From Lachnospiraceae bacterium (lineage in GTDB: Bacteria > Bacillota > Clostridia > Lachnospirales > Lachnospiraceae), in NCBI GenBank assembly GCA_003979345.1, contig RYVZ01000006.1, positions 41,052 to 105,051 of the forward strand: 64,000 nucleotides of DNA. The letters are read 5' to 3'. This document shows, in pieces, positions 41,322 through 50,589 of the stretch (position 1 is its first letter; each line of letters starts with the position of its first letter). The notes beneath the pieces are model-generated. The model was given only the letters and a program-made list of their open reading frames with translations. It searched no databases and had not been told where the DNA came from. The position numbers and the translations under genes were made by a program.

Positions 41322-43985
41322 ATGAAAAGACCATTATGTATGATCTGTCTGCTGTTTGCGGCGGTGCTCTCGCTGTGCGCGTTATTCTTTCCGGATCAGA
41401 AAGAACAATGCGGAACGCGAAACATGCCGGACTCGCGGCAGTCAGTGCAAAGCGCGGTTTGGACAGTGCCAGCCGCATTAGAAACGATTCCTGTCGCACT
41501 GCAGGATGCGGCATTGTGCCGCAAAAGTGTGCGGCTGTCGGGGATCGTATCAGAATGCCGCCAGTATGAAGATCAGACGGTATTGAAGTTAAAACATATC
41601 GCCATATCAGGCATGGAGACCGGAGCAGTTCTGCCCGGGAATCTCTCTGAAGAAAGCTGTATTTGTTATCTTGAAAAGACGACGGTCCCACAGATTGGCA
41701 GTTTTGTTATCGTGGAAGGCGTACCCGACGCTTTTTCCGGCGCGCGTAATCCGGGAGAATTCGATTATGCCCGTTATTATCTTGGGCAGGGTATTTCATT
41801 CCGGCTAAAGGATGCCGTGCTGATCTCGTCGTCGAAGAGCAGAATGCCATATCGTGAGGCGCTATCGCGCGTGCGCCGGTATGCATGCGGTATATTCGAG
41901 AGGTATTTGGACGCGCAGGATGCGGGAGTGCTCTCTGCCATGCTGCTCGGCGAAAAAACAGGGCTTGCCAAAGAACTGCGCAGTCTGTATGCACAGAGCG
42001 GTATCGCGCATATTCTTGCCATATCGGGACTGCATATTTCCCTGATCGGCGCGATGACAGTCAGACTGCTCCGGCGCATTGGTGCGGCACGTACCATCTC
42101 CATGCTGGTTTGTTTCATTTTTTTGGGGAGCTACTGCGTCATGACGGGAATGAGCGCATCGACGATAAGGGCTGTGGTCATGTTTATGATCGGCTTAAAC
42201 GCAGGAAGGGTACGGCGTACCTATGACATGAAAACGGCGGTCGGCGTGTCTATGGCACTGCAGCTCATGGAAGACCCACGTCTGATCGGTACGGCGGCGT
42301 TTCAGCTTTCTTTTGGAGCGGTGTGCGGAATCGCATGGCTTGCGCCGGCGCTCCTTACACTTTGTATGGAACTTCTGCCTCTAAAAAGCCGCGGACTTCC
42401 CAAAACGGTCAAGGCGTTTTCGGCATGCATAGCGGTATCTTTGGCCACGCTGCCAATCCTGCTTGTGCATCAATATGAATATGCCTTGTATGGGATCTTT
42501 TTTAATCCGCTGGTTCTGCCGGGGGTGTCGGTGCTGCTTCCGGCAGGATTCCTCTTAATATTGTCCGGGGGAGTGTCGGACGGTTGTGCAGCGTGCGTAT
42601 GTTTTTTGGATGAGGTCTGGAAGCTGCTTCATTCCGCGCAGGCCGCCGATAGGTGGATATTTCGCATGGCGTGCGGTGTTTTGGAAGGATTGTACTGTAT
42701 GGCGGGTGGAGTTGCGCGGGTGCTTATCCGTGCGGCGGGCATGTTTGCGGAAGCTGCTGCGCACGCGGCGGCGTTTGTATGCAGGATGATCCTTTTTTTG
42801 TATGAGAGCGGCAGCAGATGGATCAGTGCCCTTCCTGGAAGCCTGCTTCGAGGGAGACCGCAGACGGCGCGGGTGATTTTGTATGCGCTCATGCTTGGCG
42901 GACTGATCGTTTGGACGGAAAAATACGGAAATAAGCGGGCGGCATGCATAAAGCATGGAAAACAGCCGGAGGTGCGGATACAAAGCAAAAACAAGCGGGA
43001 GTCTGACACACAGGGCGGAAAACTGCGGTCTGCGTGCAGGGCGGAAAGAGGGGGCAGACGCCGTGCGGGATTTTGCAGGGGAATCTTTGGCATAGGATGG
43101 CTTGCGGCAGCACTGCTTATTTTGCTAGTACCGGTCAGAACGGGGCTGACGGTCACAATGCTTGATGTGGGACAGGGCGACGGCATCTGTATCGAGCAAA
43201 CGCCGGGACATGCTGTTTTGATCGACTGCGGAAGCAGTGACAAAAGGGACTTGTTCGAAAACAGGCTGATGCCGTTCTTAAAATATCGGGGGATTTATGA
43301 ACTGGATGCTGTTTTTTTGACCCATCTGGATACGGATCATGTCAGTGCCGTCTATGATCTGCTCACTGAAATGCGTCATGAGAAAATAAAAGTGGGACAG
43401 ATCGTGATCGGGAAGGAAATTCCACATGATGAGGCTTATGAGAGGCTGCTTGCGGCAGCGAAGGAGGCGGGTGTGCCGGTACATGCCATGCGCGCCGGAG
43501 ACGGATACAGTCAGGGTGCATGCAGGCTGACCTGCCTTGGGCCATCTGAAGAAAGCGGCGGAAAAGACGACAGGAATGCGCGGTCGCTTATCCTGCGTCT
43601 GGACTATGGGGAGTTTCAGGCTCTTTTTATGGGGGATGCTGATGCACATGCGGAGCTTGCCGCAGTTTCCGTTATGAATGTCTGTCTGCCGCAGGAAGAC
43701 ATTGAGCTGTTAAAAGCGGCACACCACGGTTCTAAAAGTTCCACGTCGGAGGAATTTTTGGCGCTTGTCCGCCCGCGTGTGGCGGTTATTTCGGCGGGAA
43801 TTGGAAATTCTTACGGACATCCGCATGAGGAGACGCTTGCGCGTCTTGCCGGGCAGGGCTGTGACATATATCAGACACCGGAGAGCGGAGCAGTCATGAT
43901 ACATGTGGACAAAGACGGTATGCGGGTTGAGACGTTTTTGGACGGAGCAGCTGCAGCGCAGCAAAGGAATAAAAGTATTGACTAA
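41322..43985 (+). CDS. comEC: ComEC/Rec2 DNA-uptake channel
   Basis: The membrane channel that takes in single-stranded DNA during transformation. The 887-residue protein has an N-terminal DUF4131-type soluble segment (about 50-190), the Competence membrane domain (about 200-480) with LLGEKTGLAKELRSLYAQSG and IAHILAISGLHISLIGAM, and a C-terminal metallo-beta-lactamase nuclease-like domain (about 605-870) with TMLDVGQGDGICI, THLDTDHVSAV and AHHGSKSSTSEEFL. Residues about 530-585 are a basic low-complexity insert before the nuclease domain. Codon and base use match neighbours. Whether the cell is competent is unknown. Confidence 0.95.
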   Translation: MKRPLCMICLLFAAVLSLCALFFPDQKEQCGTRNMPDSRQSVQSAVWTVPAALETIPVALQDAALCRKSVRLSGIVSECRQYEDQTVLKLKHIAISGMETGAVLPGNLSEESCICYLEKTTVPQIGSFVIVEGVPDAFSGARNPGEFDYARYYLGQGISFRLKDAVLISSSKSRMPYREALSRVRRYACGIFERYLDAQDAGVLSAMLLGEKTGLAKELRSLYAQSGIAHILAISGLHISLIGAMTVRLLRRIGAARTISMLVCFIFLGSYCVMTGMSASTIRAVVMFMIGLNAGRVRRTYDMKTAVGVSMALQLMEDPRLIGTAAFQLSFGAVCGIAWLAPALLTLCMELLPLKSRGLPKTVKAFSACIAVSLATLPILLVHQYEYALYGIFFNPLVLPGVSVLLPAGFLLILSGGVSDGCAACVCFLDEVWKLLHSAQAADRWIFRMACGVLEGLYCMAGGVARVLIRAAGMFAEAAAHAAAFVCRMILFLYESGSRWISALPGSLLRGRPQTARVILYALMLGGLIVWTEKYGNKRAACIKHGKQPEVRIQSKNKRESDTQGGKLRSACRAERGGRRRAGFCRGIFGIGWLAAALLILLVPVRTGLTVTMLDVGQGDGICIEQTPGHAVLIDCGSSDKRDLFENRLMPFLKYRGIYELDAVFLTHLDTDHVSAVYDLLTEMRHEKIKVGQIVIGKEIPHDEAYERLLAAAKEAGVPVHAMRAGDGYSQGACRLTCLGPSEESGGKDDRNARSLILRLDYGEFQALFMGDADAHAELAAVSVMNVCLPQEDIELLKAAHHGSKSSTSEEFLALVRPRVAVISAGIGNSYGHPHEETLARLAGQGCDIYQTPESGAVMIHVDKDGMRVETFLDGAAAAQQRNKSID

Positions 43986-43995
43986 AAATACAGAT

Positions 43996-44055
43996 ATATT
44001 AAAATAAAATCGAAGATATTGAAATAAAATCAAAGATTTTCATTGAAAATTAAAG
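43996..44055. repeat. 20-bp AT-rich tandem repeat before holA
   Basis: Three units of 20 bp: ATATTAAAATAAAATCGAAG, ATATTGAAATAAAATCAAAG and a diverged ATTTTCATTGAAAATTAAAG. Located in the comEC-holA gap. Confidence 0.7.
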
Positions 44056-44088
44056 ATTTTATTTTGAATACTCAGCGAGAGGAGCGCC

Positions 44089-45075
44089 ATGCGAACGATC
44101 TTAGAAGATATCAAAACACAAAATTTCAGATCCGTTTATCTGCTGTACGGCGAGGAAGCTTATCTGAAAAACCAATATCGTCACAAACTGCTCGATGCGC
44201 TTTTGAGCGAGGGGGATACTGTCAACTGCAATGTTTATGAAAACGCGGATGTGCCGCTCAGGGAGATCATCGATCTTGCGGAGACGATGCCCTTTTTTGC
44301 GGATCACAGGGTCATTGTCGTAAACGGCAGCGGACTGTTTAAGAAAAACGGCGAGGAGCTTGCGGCATATCTGCCCGGCATTCCGGAGAGCACGGTCATG
44401 ATCTTTACCGAGCAGGAAGTGGATAAGCGCAGCAAACTTTATAAAGCGGCAAAAGAAAAAGGGCGCGCCGTGGAGTTTGCACCGCAGGATGAGGAAACAC
44501 TGATAAAGTGGATCCTTTCACTGTTAAAAAAAGAGGATCGCAATATTACGCGGCAGACGCTTCTTCTTTTTTTGGAAAAGACAGGAACGGACATGCTAAA
44601 TATCGCGCAGGAATTGGAGAAGCTTGTCTGTTATACGACGGGGCGTGATGTGATCACAGACGAAGATGTGGAGGCGGTCTGCACGACGCGGGTGACAAGC
44701 CGCATCTTTGATATGATCGGTGCGATCGCTGAGCGGAGGCAGAAAAAAGCGCTTGATCTGTACTATGATCTTTTAACCTTAAAAGAACCGCCGATGCGGA
44801 TCTTGTTTCTGATCGCGCGTCAGTTTAATCTGCTGCTTCAGGTCAAAGAATTAAAAAAGAAGGGTGCGGACAATAAGCAGATCGGCGCAAAGACCGGACT
44901 TCCGCCTTTTATTGCGGGCAAGTATGTGACACAGGCGGCAGGGTTTACGATGTCGGAGCTGCGTACGGCGCTCGAGGACTGCGTTTCCTATGAAGAAAAA
45001 GTTAAAACCGGAAGAATGAACGACGTGATGAGCGTGGAGATCCTGATCATCAAATACAGCGCGAAAAAGGCATAA
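44089..45075 (+). CDS. holA: DNA polymerase III delta subunit
   Basis: The delta subunit of the clamp loader, which opens the sliding clamp. The 328-residue protein has the family opening RSVYLLYGEEAYLKNQY, ETMPFFADHRVIVVNGSGLF, IFTEQEVDKRSKLYKAAKEK, and RQFNLLLQVKELKKKG in the C-terminal collar domain. Length is normal. GAGAGGAG precedes the ATG. comEC next to holA is a common order in Firmicutes, which supports both calls. Confidence 0.95.
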   Translation: MRTILEDIKTQNFRSVYLLYGEEAYLKNQYRHKLLDALLSEGDTVNCNVYENADVPLREIIDLAETMPFFADHRVIVVNGSGLFKKNGEELAAYLPGIPESTVMIFTEQEVDKRSKLYKAAKEKGRAVEFAPQDEETLIKWILSLLKKEDRNITRQTLLLFLEKTGTDMLNIAQELEKLVCYTTGRDVITDEDVEAVCTTRVTSRIFDMIGAIAERRQKKALDLYYDLLTLKEPPMRILFLIARQFNLLLQVKELKKKGADNKQIGAKTGLPPFIAGKYVTQAAGFTMSELRTALEDCVSYEEKVKTGRMNDVMSVEILIIKYSAKKA

Positions 45076-45206
45076 GTAAATATGCGAGGCAAATGAAACG
45101 CGAAACGGACGCAAAATGAATGTGTAAAACGCGGGGAGCGGCAGAAGATCAGGGCAAAAGAAGACATGATCGAGGGGACATCCACTGTCAGGAAAGGAAA
45201 ATGAAG

Positions 45207-46151
45207 ATGGATAAAAAAAGAATCGTAGTGACCGGAGGTGCCGGGTTTATCGGCTCGCATTTATGTGAACGACTGTTAGAGCAGGGAAATGACGTGGTCT
45301 GTGTGGACAATCTGTTTACGGGAAGAAAAGATAATATACGTCATTTAATGGACAACCCCTATTTTGAATTTATGAGGCATGACATTATTGAACCCTATTA
45401 TGTAGAGGTGGACCAGATTTATAATCTTGCCTGTCCGGCAAGCCCGATCCATTACCAATATGATCCGATCAAAACCGGAAAGACGAGTGTAATGGGTGCG
45501 CTGCACAGTTTGGGGCTGGCGAAACGCTGCCATGCGAGGGTACTGCAGGCGAGCACGAGCGAAGTATACGGCGACCCGGAGATCCATCCGCAGCCGGAGG
45601 AATACCGGGGGTGTGTAAATCCGATCGGCACACGATCCTGCTATGATGAAGGAAAACGTATGGCAGAAACGTTGTTTTTTGATTATCACAGACAGCATGG
45701 CGTGGATATCAAGGTCATACGGATCTTTAATACCTACGGCCCGCGTATGGCGGTCAATGACGGCAGGGTCGTTTCAAATTTTATCGTGCAGGCGCTTACG
45801 GGTGAAGATATCACGATCTACGGGGATGGTTCCCAGACGAGAAGCTTCTGCTATGTGGACGATCTGGTCGAGGGAATGATCCGCATGATGAACAGCAGGG
45901 ATGACTTCACGGGTCCCGTAAATCTGGGAAATCCCGGAGAGTTTACGATGCTCGGGCTGGCAGAGCTTGTGATCCGCATGACCGGGTCACAGTCGAAGAT
46001 CGTTTACAGGGAATTACCGCAGGATGACCCGAAGCAAAGAAAACCAGTCATTGATCTTGCAAAGACGGAGCTGGACTGGGAGCCGACGGTCGCACTTGAG
46101 CAAGGTCTGGAAAAGACGATTGCATATTTTAGGGAAAGGCTTGCGCTGTGA
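45207..46151 (+). CDS. UDP-glucuronate decarboxylase (UXS-type)
   Basis: A 314-residue short-chain dehydrogenase that would turn UDP-glucuronate into UDP-xylose. The Rossmann motif is VVTGGAGFIGSHLCERLL, and the block NLACPASPIHYQYDPIKT and the catalytic SCYDEGKRMAE are signatures of UXS rather than of generic epimerases. IFNTYGPRM and SFCYVDDLVEG complete the family pattern. Two ATGs six bases apart fit the GGAAAGG site; the second is used. UDP-xylose would feed a surface glycan; no other glycan gene is adjacent. Confidence 0.9.
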   Translation: MDKKRIVVTGGAGFIGSHLCERLLEQGNDVVCVDNLFTGRKDNIRHLMDNPYFEFMRHDIIEPYYVEVDQIYNLACPASPIHYQYDPIKTGKTSVMGALHSLGLAKRCHARVLQASTSEVYGDPEIHPQPEEYRGCVNPIGTRSCYDEGKRMAETLFFDYHRQHGVDIKVIRIFNTYGPRMAVNDGRVVSNFIVQALTGEDITIYGDGSQTRSFCYVDDLVEGMIRMMNSRDDFTGPVNLGNPGEFTMLGLAELVIRMTGSQSKIVYRELPQDDPKQRKPVIDLAKTELDWEPTVALEQGLEKTIAYFRERLAL

Positions 46152-46234
46152 AGTCTTAATAATCCATTTAAGCAGTATTACAAGCGGGCTTGCGGTATGT
46201 GCAGAATGGGTTTGATGCATAAAGGGAAAATAGG

Positions 46235-47002
46235 ATGAAAAAAGATCTATTATTATTTTATCGGGAATATGAAGCGTTTTATCAGATGGCGGCAAAGTCG
46301 GATGTATTCAGTGCTTTTTGTAAAAAGGCGTTTGGCGGGGATTTTTCACAGGACGGTTTCAGCGATATCAGTCAGGTTGACCGGATATTAGAATATATAC
46401 CGAAGGGCAGACAGGCGCATATTCTGGATATTGGCTGCGGTAACGGAAAGATGCTCGCATACCTTCAAGGAAAGACAGGCGCGTTTATTCATGGTTTTGA
46501 TTATTCTGAACAGGCGGTCATGACGGCCAAAAAGCAATATCCGCATGAGTCTGATTTTAGAATGGGGGTTATTGGTGAGATCGAATATCCTAAAGAGATG
46601 TTTGACCTGATCGTATCAATGGATACGATGTATTTTGCCTCTGATATGTCAGCGTTTGTCGGGCAGCTCTGGTCATGGCTTGCAAAGGGCGGCACCTTTT
46701 TTTGCGCTTATCAGGAAGGCGACGTTATGCCAAAGACTGAAAACATACATACAACGAAGCTGGCGAAAGCGTTTCAGGATCATGGGATCGTGTTCGGGGC
46801 GGAGGATATTACGCGGGAATGCTATGATCTTCTGAGGCGGAAACGGGAAGCGGCAGTCTCTTTGAAAGATGCTTTTGCCGGGGTGGGAGAAGACGCATGG
46901 TATCAGATGCTGGTCGGACAGACGGAGTATGCCGAAAAGCCGTTTGAAGCATTCCAAAGAGAGATGGCAAGATACCTGTTTGTCGCGAAAAAACGGGCAT
47001 AA
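46235..47002 (+). CDS. SAM-dependent class I methyltransferase
   Basis: A 255-residue methyltransferase with motif I ILDIGCGNGKMLAYL near residues 64-78, acidic motif GFDYSEQAVMTA, and the FDLIVSMDTMYF segment. The N-terminal YREYEAFYQMAAKSDVFSAF helix is common in small-molecule methyltransferases. Substrate unknown. GGGAAAATAGG precedes the ATG. Confidence 0.87.
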   Translation: MKKDLLLFYREYEAFYQMAAKSDVFSAFCKKAFGGDFSQDGFSDISQVDRILEYIPKGRQAHILDIGCGNGKMLAYLQGKTGAFIHGFDYSEQAVMTAKKQYPHESDFRMGVIGEIEYPKEMFDLIVSMDTMYFASDMSAFVGQLWSWLAKGGTFFCAYQEGDVMPKTENIHTTKLAKAFQDHGIVFGAEDITRECYDLLRRKREAAVSLKDAFAGVGEDAWYQMLVGQTEYAEKPFEAFQREMARYLFVAKKRA

Positions 47003-47063
47003 CATATCAGGGTCCCGGTCGGCAGCGATGGGGTATTACAGCATAAAACGCCTGTCAGAGCAC

Positions 47064-47092
47064 TTGTTTTTTTTATAAAACAGGAATATAAT
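47064..47092 (+). promoter_or_regulatory. Sigma-A promoter of the flaG-flagellin pair
   Basis: TTGTTT, 17 bases, TATAAT, 67 bases before the chosen flaG-type start. No clear sigma-D (TAAA-N15-GCCGATAA) promoter was seen. Confidence 0.6.
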
Positions 47093-47159
47093 GGTATTAG
47101 TTATAAGTATCAGCAAGCAGGAAACGGATTTCGGCAAGTCGATCAGTGAAAGGACAGGG

Positions 47160-47825
47160 ATGTATATGGGGATAACTGATGTGACCGCGGCAGGAGCAGC
47201 GCCCGTCCGCGTAGAGACGCCCCAGGTATCGGGTCCGGCGCCGCAGAGCGCGCCAAAACCGGAAGTGAAGGCACCGGCAAAGCCGGCAGTACAAAGCGTA
47301 GCACAGGGTGTAACGCATCATGTGCCGCATATACCGGCGCAAACGACGGATATAGCGGGGACGGCGGATATGGCTGTACGGTCCGCAGCTCAGCCTGAGG
47401 TACAAAAAGCACAGAACAGAAACCTGACAAGAGCGGCAGGAGAAGATGTAAAGCGCGGACAGACGGGAGTGCGTGCAGCCGGTCAGCAGAGAGCGGAACG
47501 GGCGGACAGAACGTCGGCGCAGGATATTTTGCGTGCGCAGAACGGGCAGCGTACTGACAGACCGAAGGAAGAACAGAAGTCGGAGCAGGAAAGCTACTAT
47601 GAAAAGATCATGGCGGAAAAGGCAATGGAGAACGCCAAAGAGCGTTTGCGCTCGTTAAAATATAATGTGCAGTTCGGATACAATGATGAGATCGAGCGTT
47701 ATACGATCAAGATCACGGACGCGGATAATAAGGAAGTCAAAAAAGAGATTCCAAGCGAAGAGATTCAGAAAATGATCGAGCATCTGCATACGATGAAGGG
47801 CATGATGTTTGAAACTGAAGTTTAG
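47160..47825 (+). CDS. FlaG-domain protein with long disordered N-terminus
   Basis: A 221-residue protein whose last ~60 residues are a FlaG domain (RLRSLKYNVQFGYNDEIERY, TIKITDADNKEVKKEIPSEE). FlaG proteins affect flagellar filament length. The first ~150 residues are Pro/Ala/Gln-rich (PQVSGPAPQSAPKPEVKAPA) and look disordered; normal FlaG is only about 110-120 residues. AAAGGACAGGG precedes the ATG. It is followed by a flagellin gene, which supports the assignment. Confidence 0.82.
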   Translation: MYMGITDVTAAGAAPVRVETPQVSGPAPQSAPKPEVKAPAKPAVQSVAQGVTHHVPHIPAQTTDIAGTADMAVRSAAQPEVQKAQNRNLTRAAGEDVKRGQTGVRAAGQQRAERADRTSAQDILRAQNGQRTDRPKEEQKSEQESYYEKIMAEKAMENAKERLRSLKYNVQFGYNDEIERYTIKITDADNKEVKKEIPSEEIQKMIEHLHTMKGMMFETEV

Positions 47826-47960
47826 GATTGCCGGGCGGCGTATTTTCGTAAAAAAGGAACATGCATTTTTTTTCGGAAGAAATGGAATGCACAGGTCAGC
47901 CGCATATGGGATGGCACATAGTATACAGCCGCAAAATGAATGGGAAGGAAGGGGATCATT

Positions 47961-48716
47961 ATGAGAGTGGATGGAGTAACAGGATATACGAATGTCAATG
48001 CCGGAACGATCGCAAGCGGGAAGCGGATCAACAGCGCTGCCGATGACGCTGCAGGCTTAACACAGGTACAGAATCTGAAAAGCCAGGACAATGGGATGCA
48101 GATCGGCGGTCAGAATGCAAAGGACGGTATCAACTTAACCAAGATCGGTGATGGCGCGCTTTCCGGTATCCACAGCTATTTACAATCGATTAAGAGCGCG
48201 AGCGTGAAAGCGTCGAGCGGACTGCTCACAGCATCGGATAAGGGTGCGATCCAAAAAGAGATCGACGGATATCTGCAGGGAATTACGGATATTGTGAGTA
48301 ATACGACATATAATACCAAAAACCTGTTAAACGGTGAGAATACGCTTGGCATGGCGACGAATCCGGACGGAACCGGGCCGGATGTCAAGACGGCGAACGC
48401 CACATTAAAGGCGCTTGGTTTAGAAGGCTATAATGTGACCGACAATTTTGACATGAGCCGCGTGGATAAAGCCATCGATCAGGTCAGCAGTATGAGAAGC
48501 AGTATGGGCGCAAGCGCGAATGCATTAGAGGGTGCTTATAATTACAATATGAATGCGTCCGAGAATCTGGCAGGCGCGACGAGCCGTATTGAAGATCTTG
48601 ATATGCCGAAAGCAATTTCCGACCAGAAGAAGGAAGAAGTGCTTGAAGAGTATAAAAATATGATGCTTCGCAATCAGATGGAAGAAGAATCGCTTGTCAC
48701 AAAGCTGATGAAGTAA
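47961..48716 (+). CDS. Short flagellin-family protein
   Basis: A 251-residue flagellin-like protein. The N-terminal D0/D1 region has GTIASGKRINSAADDAAGLT and QVQNLKSQDNGMQIGGQNAK, and the C-terminal D1/D0 has VDKAIDQVSSMRSSMGASAN and NLAGATSRIEDLDMPK. There is almost no hypervariable D2/D3 part. The first ~20 residues seen in normal flagellin (MxINxNxxAxxA) are shortened to MRVDGVTGYTNVNA, so it may be an accessory or non-filament flagellin. The C-terminus has an unusual charged extension (DQKKEEVLEEYKNMM). AAGGAAGGGG precedes the ATG. Confidence 0.87.
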   Translation: MRVDGVTGYTNVNAGTIASGKRINSAADDAAGLTQVQNLKSQDNGMQIGGQNAKDGINLTKIGDGALSGIHSYLQSIKSASVKASSGLLTASDKGAIQKEIDGYLQGITDIVSNTTYNTKNLLNGENTLGMATNPDGTGPDVKTANATLKALGLEGYNVTDNFDMSRVDKAIDQVSSMRSSMGASANALEGAYNYNMNASENLAGATSRIEDLDMPKAISDQKKEEVLEEYKNMMLRNQMEEESLVTKLMK

Positions 48717-48735
48717 GAAAAGAGGGAATTTTATC

Positions 48736-49182
48736 ATGAGTATGATAGACAAGGTCAGAGCCGAGATGGTGACGGCGATGAAAAATCACGATAAGGATCG
48801 CAAAGAATCCTTGTCAATGCTGCTGTCTGCACTGAAGAATAAAGCGATCGATAAGCGTGAGGATCTGACTGAGGCAGAAGAGTTTGAAGTTGTTAAGAAG
48901 GAATTAAAGCAGACTAAAGAAACGATGGAGCTTGCGCCTGCGGACAGAACGGATATCAAGGCACAGTGTGAGGCACGTATCGCGGTCTTAAGCGAGTTTG
49001 CACCGGAGGAAATGGGAGAGGAACAGATTCGTGCGCTCATCGCTGAGACGGTCGCGGCACTCGGTATTGAGAATCCATCTGCAAAAGATAAGGGAAAAGT
49101 CATGAAAGAGCTGATGCCGAAGGTAAAGGGACGCGCGGACGGCGGACTTGTCAACAAACTCGTTGGCGAAGTGCTGAAATAA
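48736..49182 (+). CDS. YqeY/GatB-like protein
   Basis: A 148-residue protein of the YqeY family, which resembles the tRNA-binding tail of GatB (amidotransferase subunit). Conserved blocks are RKESLSMLLSALKNKAIDKR, LSEFAPEEMGEEQI and the C-terminal GKVMKELMPKVKGRADGGLV. Exact function is not established. A strong terminator follows. Confidence 0.92.
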   Translation: MSMIDKVRAEMVTAMKNHDKDRKESLSMLLSALKNKAIDKREDLTEAEEFEVVKKELKQTKETMELAPADRTDIKAQCEARIAVLSEFAPEEMGEEQIRALIAETVAALGIENPSAKDKGKVMKELMPKVKGRADGGLVNKLVGEVLK

Positions 49183-49206
49183 TGGCTTCAGAAATAAAAA
49201 TGTTTG

Positions 49207-49242
49207 AACACGCCGGGTGTAAGCTGTCCGGCGTGTTTTGTT
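49207..49242 (+). terminator. Terminator after yqeY-type gene
   Basis: AACACGCCGG and CCGGCGTGTT form a perfect 10-bp stem around GTGTAAGCTGT, followed by TTGTT. Confidence 0.82.
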
Positions 49243-49321
49243 ATGGCAAAAGTGGTATTTCTGAGCAAAAAATTTAATTCTATATTACGCCCTAAAAACG
49301 GTCGCAGCATGGAGGATGACA

Positions 49322-50473
49322 ATGAGGAGTGATATTTCCATAAATCAGGAATTATTCGAAATCTATCAAAGAAATTTTCCGTTTATTGAGAGAAACGAAG
49401 ATACGGTGCGGTGGATATTGGGCAATGCAGATAATCGGGTCATAGAAGAAAGAAATGCGTTGGGAAGACTGATCGGTGCGGCTGTTGTCAATCAAAACGC
49501 CTTGCTTCTATTATGCGTGGATGCCGAATATCGGAACAGGGGAATTGGGACCGGACTTTTAGAAGGTGCGGAGCAGGCAGTGAGAGACAGCGGGTTTGGT
49601 ACGATCGCTGTTGGAGCCGGTTTTGATTATATCACGCCGGGAGTTCCCACATCGAGGAGCCGGTTCGATTCGGAGAATGAAGAATTATATCCGGAGCTTG
49701 ACCGGGCTGCAGATGATTTTTTTACCAAAAGAGGATATGTCCATGCATGGGATTGTAACTGCTTTGATATGAGATGTGATCTTACTTCATGGCGTGGGAG
49801 ATGCAGGCATTTACCGGATGAGGCTCCGCGGATAGCAGACGGTGTTACATACCGTTTCGCTGAACCGGAAAAAGTCGAAAATGTATGCGCCTGTGTTGAT
49901 GACGCATGGTCGGACTTTACAGGATATTACCGGCAGGAAGCATTGTACCATGCGGACAGTCCTTCCAGAGTACTGATCGCAGTACGGCAGGGGAGTCGAA
50001 ATTGGCAGAGCGGATCAATTGAACAGGGAAGTCAGGATAGGCAGGACCAATCGATTGAGCAGCGAAATCAGAAACAGCAGAGAGTATTGGTTGAACATGG
50101 GAGTCAGAATTGGCAGGACGTACCGGCTGAACAGGGAAGTCAGGGTGAAAAGGATGTGCAGTCGGCTCCGGCTGGGCAGGGGGACCGGAATAGAGGGGAC
50201 GGAAAAGCATCCGGTGAGGTAGCCGGAACGTTGATCGTGACGATAGAGGATAAGAAACGGAAACTAGGCAGTATCGGCTGTACGACGGTCAGACCGGCAT
50301 TTCGGGGACAGCATATCGCTGTCGGTCTTGTTATGGAGGCGAACCGGTACCTGAAAGAAGCGGGAATGAAAGAAGCATATCTGAGTTATACTTACAGTGG
50401 GTTAGATCACATGTACGGATATGCCGGCTACCGGATCTGCGTTTACTATATGATGGCGCAGAAAAAGCTATAA
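49322..50473 (+). CDS. Tandem GNAT acetyltransferase with 12-residue repeat insert
   Basis: A 383-residue protein with two GNAT modules. The first (about 35-145) has LLLLCVDAEYRNRGIGTGLL with the acetyl-CoA loop RNRGIG; the second (about 175-383) ends TTVRPAFRGQHIAVGLVMEA with RGQHIA in place of the usual R/Q-x-x-G-x-G/A. Residues about 224-290 are a Gln-rich insert of five 12-residue repeats (GSRNWQSGSIEQ, GSQDRQDQSIEQ, GSQNWQDVPAEQ). GGAGG before the second of two ATGs sets the start. Substrate unknown; two-domain GNATs of this kind include mycothiol-synthase-like enzymes. Confidence 0.82.
   Translation: MRSDISINQELFEIYQRNFPFIERNEDTVRWILGNADNRVIEERNALGRLIGAAVVNQNALLLLCVDAEYRNRGIGTGLLEGAEQAVRDSGFGTIAVGAGFDYITPGVPTSRSRFDSENEELYPELDRAADDFFTKRGYVHAWDCNCFDMRCDLTSWRGRCRHLPDEAPRIADGVTYRFAEPEKVENVCACVDDAWSDFTGYYRQEALYHADSPSRVLIAVRQGSRNWQSGSIEQGSQDRQDQSIEQRNQKQQRVLVEHGSQNWQDVPAEQGSQGEKDVQSAPAGQGDRNRGDGKASGEVAGTLIVTIEDKKRKLGSIGCTTVRPAFRGQHIAVGLVMEANRYLKEAGMKEAYLSYTYSGLDHMYGYAGYRICVYYMMAQKKL
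49991..50170 (+). repeat. 36-bp in-frame tandem repeat inside the GNAT gene
   Basis: At least four units of exactly 36 bases from GGGAGTCGAAATTGGCAGAG onward, each giving 12 residues of the form GSxxxQxxxxEQ, with a fifth longer unit. The reading frame is kept, unlike the intergenic arrays. Confidence 0.85.
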
Positions 50474-50589
50474 CGGATCTTTAGCTTCCGGAAAGTTTAA
50501 CGCCGTATGAAAACTTGTACTGTTCGAAAGCCTTCCGCTTTAGATTGTGCTCGTAAAAAAACAGGTGTGAAATTTGTGCAAAACGTATA

